This document shows positions 58,188 to 64,000 of a stretch of DNA of 64,000 bases, one piece after another. The position numbers and the translations under genes are program-made. Origin of the DNA: Pirellulimonas nuda (GTDB taxonomy: Bacteria > Planctomycetota > Planctomycetia > Pirellulales > Lacipirellulaceae); contig NZ_CP036291.1 in assembly GCF_007750855.1 (NCBI RefSeq), positions 1,798,001 through 1,862,000 on the forward strand, given 5' to 3'. A model generated the notes under the pieces. The model saw only the letters and a list, made by a program, of their open reading frames with translations. It was not told the origin of the DNA and made no database searches. Position 1 is the first letter of the stretch. Every line of letters starts with the position of its first letter.

Positions 58188-59264
58188 GTGTACTGGATCG
58201 TCTGGAGCATCGTTGGCGGTTTCATCGGACTGATCGCCGGGGGGGAACTGCTGGTCCGCGGCGCCACGCGGCTCGCCCTGGCGGCGAAGATCTCGCCGCT
58301 GGTGGTTGGCCTAACCGTGGTGGCCTTCGGCACCAGCGCGCCCGAGCTCGCCGTCTCGGTGCAGTCGTGCTACGCGGGTCAGACCGACCTTGCGATCGGC
58401 AACGCGGTGGGGAGCAACCTGGCGAACATCCTATTGATCTTAGGCGTCAGCGCCATTGTCACTCCGCTCGCGGTCAACGTCCGGCTGTTCAAGCTGGATG
58501 TTCCGGTGATGATCGCCACGGCGGTCGCCTTGTACTTAGTCGGCCGCGACGGGGTGATCTCGCCGCTGGACGGGGTCGGGTTCACCGTTGCGCTGGTCGC
58601 CTACTTTGCGTGGACCCTGGCGGTCGGGCGACGGGAATCGCAGCTCTTGGCCGCGGAACTCGACGAGCTTGCGCCCGCGCAGCCCGGCGGGGCCTTCATG
58701 GCGGGAGGACTCGCGCTGCTGGTCGTGGGGATCGCGCTGCTTGTTTACGCTTCGGGGATCCTCGTCGAAGGTTGCACCGAGCTAGCACGCTTGGCCGGCG
58801 TCAGCGAGCTGGTCATCGGGTTGACCGTCGTTGCGATCGGCACGTCGCTTCCCGAGCTCGCCACAAGCATCATGGCTGCCGTGCGCGGCAAACGCGACTT
58901 GGCGGTTGGCAACGTGGTGGGCAGCAACATCCTCAACATCCTCGGCGTGCTCGGCCTCTCTGCGATCGTCTCGCCCGGCGGGATCGCGGTATCGGCGCCG
59001 TCGTTGGCTTTCGACATCCCACTGATGATCGCGGTCTCGCTGGTCTGCATGCCAATCTTCAGCAACGGCATGGCGATCCACCGCTGGGAAGGCGCCGTGA
59101 TGCTAGCGTTCTACGCGGCCTTCCTTGCGTTTTGTGGGTGGTCAGCGGTCTACCTGCACGGCGCTCCGGCCAAGCCCTGGATGCTGGCTGCGTTCGTCGT
59201 GCCGCTGATGGTGGTGACCGGCATCTCGCTCATCGCTAGCAAGAAAAGAGTAGACCGCCAGTAG
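58188..59264 (+). CDS. Calcium/sodium antiporter (CaCA family, YrbG-like)
   Basis: 358 aa, GTG start at 58188. About ten membrane helices in two inverted repeats. The alpha-1 region is VVAFGTSAPELAVSVQSC with GNAVGSNLANILLILG, and alpha-2 is VVAIGTSLPELATSIMAA with GNVVGSNILNILGVLG. The Glu residues of the two ion-binding motifs are present. Short central loop (ESQLLAAELDELAPAQPGG). Exchanges Ca2+ or K+ for Na+ or H+; exact ions unknown. Confidence 0.93.
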   Translation: MYWIVWSIVGGFIGLIAGGELLVRGATRLALAAKISPLVVGLTVVAFGTSAPELAVSVQSCYAGQTDLAIGNAVGSNLANILLILGVSAIVTPLAVNVRLFKLDVPVMIATAVALYLVGRDGVISPLDGVGFTVALVAYFAWTLAVGRRESQLLAAELDELAPAQPGGAFMAGGLALLVVGIALLVYASGILVEGCTELARLAGVSELVIGLTVVAIGTSLPELATSIMAAVRGKRDLAVGNVVGSNILNILGVLGLSAIVSPGGIAVSAPSLAFDIPLMIAVSLVCMPIFSNGMAIHRWEGAVMLAFYAAFLAFCGWSAVYLHGAPAKPWMLAAFVVPLMVVTGISLIASKKRVDRQ

Positions 59265-59311
59265 CGCGTCCAACGTCGAACCCCCCTCTACGTCGCCGTG
59301 CGCGACAGATG

Positions 59312-60454
59312 CTACTTGGGCGCCGCTTGCTTCTCTTTCTTAAACTTCAGTGACGCAGAGTTGATGCAAAAGCGCTGGCCGGTTTCGGTGGGGCCGTCGT
59401 CAAAAAGATGCCCCAAGTGGGCGTCGCAGCGGCTGCACCGCACTTCGGTCCGCACCATGCCGAGGCTGTTGTCTGGCTTGAGTACCACCGCGCCATTGGC
59501 GGCCGCTACGTCGAAGCTGGGCCAGCCGCAGCCCGATTCGAACTTTGAGTCGGACTCAAACAACAACTGGCCGCACCGCACGCAGCGGTACTCGCCGTCT
59601 TCGGTGACGTTCCAGAACTCGTTCTGGAAGGGTCGCTCCGTGCCGGCTAGCTCAGTCACGCGGTACTGCTCCGGCGTGAGCAACTTCTTCCAGTCGACCT
59701 TGGAGAAGTCGGTCCCGGGCGGCAGCTCATCGGGCAGCGGCTGGGGGGCCTCGGCCGTCGTCTCCGGTTCGTCCTTGCGGAGCTTGTCCGCGAAGACCTT
59801 GCGGAACTTCTCCAGCTTCGGAACGATCACGAGCTGGCAGTAGCGCTGCTCGGGGTTTTCAGCGTAGTAGTCCTGGTGGTAGCCCTCGGCCGGGTAGAAC
59901 TCTGCCGCGGGGACGATCTGGGTGACGATCGAAGCGTTGAACGCCCCCGACTTATCGAGCTTCTCCTTGAGTTCTTCCGCCAACGCCTGCTGCTCCTGGT
60001 CGTGGTAGAAGACGGCGGATCGGTACTGCGTGCCGACGTCGGCGCCCTGGCGGTTGAGCGTTGTGGGGTCGTGCGTCTTCCAGAACACTTCGAGCAAGTC
60101 GGCATAACCGATCTGCTTGGGGTCGTACTCGACCTGGATCGCCTCGGCGTGGCCGGTGACGCCCATGCCGACCTGTTGGTAGGTGGGGTTGGCGACCGAG
60201 CCGCCGGTGTAGCCCGAGGTGACGCCGTAGACGCCGCGCAGCTCGCGAAAGACCGCCTCGGTGCACCAGAAGCAGCCGTTGCCGAAAGTCGCAAGCTTCA
60301 GGTTCTCCGGCTTGGGAGCGGAGCCCTGGGGGCGGGGGCTGGTCGTCTCGGCGCTATGGCTGTTCATGGCGAAAAAAGTTCCTGCGGCTATCCCAGCGAC
60401 CAGCAGCGGCGTAGTCGCCCAGAATCGGCGGAGTGGATTGGAAGCGAACGGCAT
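59312..60454 (-). CDS. msrAB: Exported MsrA-MsrB fusion
   Basis: Repairs both S- and R-methionine sulfoxide. 380 aa from ATG at 60454 with an N-terminal membrane anchor or signal (RRFWATTPLLVAGIAAGTFF), so the enzyme acts outside the cytoplasm. MsrA domain first: FGNGCFWCTEAVFRELRGV with nucleophile Cys61, then GHAEAIQVEYDP. MsrB domain follows: YRCVRCGQLLFES, CSRCDAHLGHLFDDGP with zinc Cys pairs, and the catalytic RFCINSASLKF. Order A then B is one of the known fused forms. Convergent with the antiporter gene. Confidence 0.95.
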   Translation of the reverse strand: MPFASNPLRRFWATTPLLVAGIAAGTFFAMNSHSAETTSPRPQGSAPKPENLKLATFGNGCFWCTEAVFRELRGVYGVTSGYTGGSVANPTYQQVGMGVTGHAEAIQVEYDPKQIGYADLLEVFWKTHDPTTLNRQGADVGTQYRSAVFYHDQEQQALAEELKEKLDKSGAFNASIVTQIVPAAEFYPAEGYHQDYYAENPEQRYCQLVIVPKLEKFRKVFADKLRKDEPETTAEAPQPLPDELPPGTDFSKVDWKKLLTPEQYRVTELAGTERPFQNEFWNVTEDGEYRCVRCGQLLFESDSKFESGCGWPSFDVAAANGAVVLKPDNSLGMVRTEVRCSRCDAHLGHLFDDGPTETGQRFCINSASLKFKKEKQAAPK

Positions 60455-60632
60455 GGGCTGCTCCTTGTGGGCAGAGGGGCGACTCTTTCCAAAGGTACGT
60501 CTTTGACAGCGGAATGGTTTCGGCACGCGTGGGGGCGGCTCGCCGTAGTGTGCGGTGGACCCCACTTATTGTAGCGTTGCTAGGAGGAACTGACCCGCGG
60601 AACGGCCTGAAGTTCCGCCGCTTTCCGGTAGC

Positions 60633-62186
60633 CTAGAACCCCCGCCCGGTCGTAAACCCGCCTCCCGTCGGACGCCGGACCGATGGCGCCCGCGCAGCCG
60701 GGCGGCGGGGCAGGGAAGGGCGGGGGGGGCTCCACCTGCCGCGGCTCCCTCCCCCCGATCGCATGTCAAACCCCCCCCGCGCCGCGTGCTGGATCGCGGC
60801 GCCGGCCGCCTCGGCCAGCACACGCATCAGCACGTAAGAGAACTCGCTGTCCATCACGCCGCCGCGGCGGCCGTACTCGCGCTCTACCCAGTGGGGGGCA
60901 AAACGTTGTTGGGTCGCTAGCTGTGTCCACAGCTTCTCTGCGCTCAACTCGCCCCGCAGCAGTTGATCGACCCACGACGCCGGGCTGAAGCCTTCGGGGA
61001 ACACCGACCGCACCGAATCGAACTCGTGCGACCGGAACCGACGGGCAATGTCGGCCAGTTGCCCCGCGCCGGCAACCAGCTTCTGGCCATCCGCGCGGAC
61101 ATCGGCGGCTTGCCGGCCGGCTTCCGCGACCCGTCGATTGAGCGCGGCGATCTGTTCCACCAAGCGGTCGTCGGTCGTCTCCGGCGTCGCCCGCGCCCGC
61201 GCCGCGAGGGCGGACTCCTTCAACTCTCCGAGCGCCTGCTCGACACGATCAACCGCCTGCTTGTAGAAGGCGTTCTCACGCTGGGCCAGCGCGTGCTGCT
61301 CTTGCTCGATTTCATCGCGCCGGCCCTGCTCTGCTTCGAGGCGGGTGATGAGTGCGTCGCGTTGCTTGCCCGCTCGGACCCCCTCGGTGAGCGCGGCCGT
61401 CAGCCCGATCGCGTCGGAGTGCTGCTGCTCGATGGCCTCGACCTGCTCCATCAAGCCGGCGAACTCGCTCCGCCGCCGCTCGACCTCGGCCGCCATCAGC
61501 TCGGGGGTGATGCGTAAAAAATCGTAGCTCTGCCGCGCCCGGGGCCAGTCCACCAGCTTGGCGACCCAGCGGTCGAGCCGCCGCGTGAGCCCGCGCCCGG
61601 CGTAGCTGGGCGCGCCATAGTTGCGCCCTACCAGGTACTTGAACATGCGGCTCCGCTCGTACGCGGGGAGCTTCGCCTCGGCCTCCTGCTTGGCTTCTGC
61701 GACGCGCTGCTCGTTCTGGTGGAGGGCGGCTTCGGACTTGATCGCCTTGGCCGAGAGTTCTGCGAACTGCGCGTCTGCTTGAAGCGTCTCTGCCAACCGC
61801 AGTTCGAGAGACTCGCGACGCTCGACCAGCTCGTTGAGCGACGCCGTGGCCTGCTCCAACTCTCCCTCGATCGCCTGCCGTGCGTCGAGGGTGGCCTCCC
61901 ATCGCTGCCGCAGCTCCGCTTCGCGCTGCTGCTTGCGGGCCAGCAGCTCCGAAACCTCGCCGCGCACCTCTCGGATCGAGCGTGCGACGGTCTCGCGGTC
62001 GAGCCGCGGCAAGTAGTGCTCTGCCAGTTGCTCGAGGGCGCCCGCCCGCTCACGCAGGTCGGCCTGGATGTGAGACTCGAGTTCGGCGGTCCCCCGCGTG
62101 TGGCGTTCGGCATCGGAGCGGGCGGCGCGCGCCGCCGACTCGAGCACGCGCAGGACATCGGCGCCGCGGGTGTAGGCGTTTACCAT
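60633..62186 (-). CDS. Long coiled-coil protein with Gly/Arg/Pro tail
   Basis: 517 aa from ATG at 62186 (MVNAYTRGADVLRVLESAAR). Residues about 15-400 are nearly all helical with heptad patterns (LNELVERRESLELRLAETLQ; MEQVEAIEQQHSDAIGLTAA). Between them lies a less charged patch, FKYLVGRNYGAPSYAGRGLT. The last 50 residues are Gly/Arg/Pro/Ser-rich (SGGGSRGRWSPPRPSLPRRP). No signal peptide or membrane helix. Start overlaps the stop of the preceding gene by 7 nt, so the two are coupled. Function unknown; a scaffold is suggested by shape only. Confidence 0.75.
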   Translation of the reverse strand: MVNAYTRGADVLRVLESAARAARSDAERHTRGTAELESHIQADLRERAGALEQLAEHYLPRLDRETVARSIREVRGEVSELLARKQQREAELRQRWEATLDARQAIEGELEQATASLNELVERRESLELRLAETLQADAQFAELSAKAIKSEAALHQNEQRVAEAKQEAEAKLPAYERSRMFKYLVGRNYGAPSYAGRGLTRRLDRWVAKLVDWPRARQSYDFLRITPELMAAEVERRRSEFAGLMEQVEAIEQQHSDAIGLTAALTEGVRAGKQRDALITRLEAEQGRRDEIEQEQHALAQRENAFYKQAVDRVEQALGELKESALAARARATPETTDDRLVEQIAALNRRVAEAGRQAADVRADGQKLVAGAGQLADIARRFRSHEFDSVRSVFPEGFSPASWVDQLLRGELSAEKLWTQLATQQRFAPHWVEREYGRRGGVMDSEFSYVLMRVLAEAAGAAIQHAARGGFDMRSGGGSRGRWSPPRPSLPRRPAARAPSVRRPTGGGFTTGRGF

Positions 62187-63142
62187 TGCGTGATTTGCCT
62201 TCCGCGTGCGACCGGGGCGCCCTCGGCGCCCGACATCTGCACCTCGACGTCTGTCTTGCCGCGTTCTTTGCTTGCGAACACCGCCTCGTCGAGAACGCCG
62301 TCGGCCTGCTTGTCCGCGGCGATCCGCTCGAAGACCGCCTCGGGGACCTGCTCGCCCCAGGTGGTGACGGTCTTGAGCTGCCCCGTTTCTGCGTCGCGGA
62401 TCTCCATCGGCAGCGGCCGGCCCGCGGAGTCGAGCGCTTGGACGATCACGTACTGGCCACTCACGCGTTTGCCCGATTCGTCCTCGAAGTTCCGCTCCAC
62501 GCCCGATCGCGGCTGCTGGACAATCCGCAGCGTGTACTCCTGCTTGAGCGTCGACTCGAGGCTGGCGATCGACGCCAAGACGCTCCGCATGTCTTCGGGC
62601 CTGCCCGACTCGCGGAACGCTTCGGCCGACTTGACGAACGAATCGACCCTCGCCTGTACGTCGGGGACGACGGCCATTTCCTGCACCGCCGCGGCGCTTT
62701 GTTGGATCTGGCCGAGCAGGTCGTCCGCGATCCGCTCGTTGCGGGCCGTCCCCGGCAGAACGCCGCTGGTTGCGAGCGCCCACCACAGGACGGCGGCCGA
62801 GGCGATCCCGACGGCCCATTTGGCGATCGGGCCGCGGCGGACATAGACGCTCGCCGCGAACGTCTCCATCCCCGGCTCTGGCGGCTTGAACTCGTGGAGG
62901 TTCTCGAAGTAGGCCGCGATCGCGGCGTCGATCTCTTGCTCGGTCACCGGGTCGCCCGAAACACGGGCCGCCTCCAGCAGCCGCTCTCGCAGCATCTGCT
63001 TGGTTTCGTCGCGGCTGAGCTGCTGCTCGGCAATCCGGCGTTCGCGGCGCAGCGTGCCCGCCACGTCCATGATGCGCGTCATCTCCGCGACGGAAAGCTC
63101 CGCGGCGGCGGGGGGCGGAGCGGTTTGCTGTGCGGCGGGCAT
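62180..63142 (-). CDS. DUF6384-like protein with one membrane helix
   Basis: 320 aa. Cytoplasmic N-terminal part with a short helical domain (ELSVAEMTRIMDVAGTLRRE; EQQLSRDETKQMLRERLLEA), then one membrane helix near residues 105-125 (IAKWAVGIASAAVLWWALAT), a helical segment and a beta-rich C-terminal domain. I associate it with DUF6384 from memory, not verified. Coupled (7-nt overlap) to the long coiled-coil gene and divergent from the gene at 63280. Confidence 0.65.
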   Translation of the reverse strand: MPAAQQTAPPPAAAELSVAEMTRIMDVAGTLRRERRIAEQQLSRDETKQMLRERLLEAARVSGDPVTEQEIDAAIAAYFENLHEFKPPEPGMETFAASVYVRRGPIAKWAVGIASAAVLWWALATSGVLPGTARNERIADDLLGQIQQSAAAVQEMAVVPDVQARVDSFVKSAEAFRESGRPEDMRSVLASIASLESTLKQEYTLRIVQQPRSGVERNFEDESGKRVSGQYVIVQALDSAGRPLPMEIRDAETGQLKTVTTWGEQVPEAVFERIAADKQADGVLDEAVFASKERGKTDVEVQMSGAEGAPVARGRQITQW

Positions 63143-63152
63143 GCGTTCTCGT

Positions 63153-63184
63153 GGCGAGCCGGCGGCTGACGCCGACGACTCGCC
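63153..63184. repeat. GGCGAGCCGTCGGCG-family repeat, compact hairpin copy
   Basis: A 32-nt hairpin starting GGCGAGCCGGCGGC and ending GCCGACGACTCGCC, with TGAC as loop. In the reverse orientation it reads like the arms of the copies at 23455 and 43397. Located in the divergent promoter region of the coiled-coil locus. Confidence 0.6.
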
Positions 63185-63279
63185 TTGGGTTCAAAGGATT
63201 CTTGTCGCGGCGCCGCGATTATTGTCTACTTCCGTTGCAGAACCAATTCCCCGTTGTCCCTTTGTCTAGCAGCACCGCT

Positions 63280-64000
63280 ATGGCCTCGCAGACCGCCGTC
63301 AAGACCGAGCCGACCCTCGACGCCAAGTCCGGCTCAGGGTCCGGCATGCAGAAGTACCTCGACCGCGCCAAGGAGGTGCTGGAAAAGTTCGGGCTCAAGC
63401 CGGGCGAAGAGGCCCAGAGCGAGCTGGTCCGCTTGCTGGAAGAGGTCCGGCACGTCGACGAGCCGAAGGTGGTCGCGATCGCCGGCGTCGTGAAGCACAT
63501 GAGCGCCTTCAACCAGTTGGTGCGCGACAACGTAGAAAACATTAATGTCGGCAATCGCTACCTCGACATCAGCCAGGCGTTCGACTCGATCCGCGAAGAC
63601 TCAAAGCGGCTGATCGCCCAACTCGACGACGGCAAGATCAATTTCACCGAGCGGATGAGCAACCGCTGGATGAACCTCCGCCGCGGCTCGCCCCACTCAC
63701 GGTTCGAGAAGATCGTCGACACCTACCAGGACGTCTGCAAAGACACCAAGGACCAGTTGGTCCGCGAGCAGCAGATCATGGACGGCTACATCGACTTCCG
63801 CTTCGCACTGAAGGAGGCCGAGGTGCTGGCGCGTGAGGTGCTCGAAGAGCAGATCCCCCACCTCGAAGCGGCCAAGGCCGCCCTCGCCGCGGCCCAGCAG
63901 GCCGTGAACGACTACAAGGGGGACGACGAGAGCCAACAATCGCGGCTCGAGCTGGCCCGCGACGAGGCGAACGACGCCTACCAACGCGAAGACCGCGTCT
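63280..64000 (+). CDS. Coiled-coil protein, possibly TelA-like (3' partial)
   Basis: First 240 aa from ATG at 63280 (MASQTAVKTEPTLDAKSGSG); the frame is open to the window end. After an N-terminal linker the protein is helical: ELVRLLEEVRHVDEPKVVAI, LVRDNVENINVGNRYLDISQ, SRFEKIVDTYQDVCKDTKDQ. The last block resembles the tellurite/toxic-anion resistance TelA coiled coil, but this is weak. Divergent from the DUF6384-like gene, about 137 nt apart, and likely part of the same locus. No signal peptide seen. Confidence 0.6.
   Translation, partial: MASQTAVKTEPTLDAKSGSGSGMQKYLDRAKEVLEKFGLKPGEEAQSELVRLLEEVRHVDEPKVVAIAGVVKHMSAFNQLVRDNVENINVGNRYLDISQAFDSIREDSKRLIAQLDDGKINFTERMSNRWMNLRRGSPHSRFEKIVDTYQDVCKDTKDQLVREQQIMDGYIDFRFALKEAEVLAREVLEEQIPHLEAAKAALAAAQQAVNDYKGDDESQQSRLELARDEANDAYQREDRV

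Noticed and set aside
60633..63194. Single 853-aa frame over the coiled-coil locus
   Set aside because: The upstream half is out of frame with the DUF6384-like protein. The true start is the ATG at 62186, which overlaps that gene's stop by 7 nt.

Overview
The window looks like chromosomal DNA of a GC-rich Gram-negative bacterium, most likely a planctomycete of the Pirellulales. This is an inference from gene content: the futalosine menaquinone genes mqnP/mqnE, a very long SecA, many exported proteins of unknown function, a large number of von Willebrand (vWA) proteins and TadE-type pseudopilins, few Shine-Dalgarno sites, KDO genes (waaA, kdsB) that imply an LPS-type outer membrane, and many palindromic intergenic repeats. 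I could not run a search, so the lineage rests on recognition alone. Gene density is high, both strands are used, and I see no phage, transposase, CRISPR array or rRNA. One tRNA gene, tRNA-Lys(UUU), is present.

Layout. 1-2.0 kb: mqnP (5' end missing) and mqnE. 2.0-7.5 kb (minus strand): surface locus A, made of three TadE-like pseudopilins, a two-TM HAMP-like protein and two TadG-like vWA proteins, one carrying a Pro/Asp/Pro low-complexity tract. 7.6-10.7 kb: a divergent ECF sigma factor with a candidate self-recognised promoter, followed by a membrane-anchored vWA protein. 10.9-19.3 kb: guaA, a large nested palindrome, surE, small exported proteins, an exported ClpP-like protease, ettA and a tiny Lys/Ala protein. 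19.4-23.5 kb: a Fur-family regulator, flgM, an eight-EF-hand protein and ispH. 23.6-26.5 kb: a three-gene ABC-2 exporter. 26.7-33.2 kb: a rhomboid-like protein, waaA and secA. 33.5-36.0 kb: surface locus B, a shorter collinear paralogue of locus A. 36-48.6 kb: an MBL hydrolase, a Prc-type protease, a SelA-like protein lacking the PLP lysine, proC, an EfpL/YeiP-type EF-P paralogue, an SDR, purB and an HD phosphohydrolase. 48.8-60.5 kb: a large exported alpha/beta hydrolase, a large exported protein, a cytosolic vWA protein, a yeast-type cytosine deaminase, kdsB, tRNA-Lys, a lipoprotein, a Ca/Na exchanger and an exported MsrAB fusion. 60.6-64 kb: a divergent locus of coiled-coil proteins cut by the window end.

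How it fits together. Housekeeping genes (guaA, purB, proC, ispH, mqn, secA, ettA, efpL) are interleaved with envelope genes. The two TadE/HAMP/vWA loci match gene for gene in the order HAMP - TadE - vWA - TadE. Neither has a Tad ATPase, secretin or prepilin peptidase nearby, so they look like a stand-alone surface or envelope module that has been duplicated. At least seven families of inverted repeat lie between genes. Several supply a stop codon or C-terminal tail to the upstream gene, and two sit in frame inside genes (the sigma-linked vWA gene and waaA).
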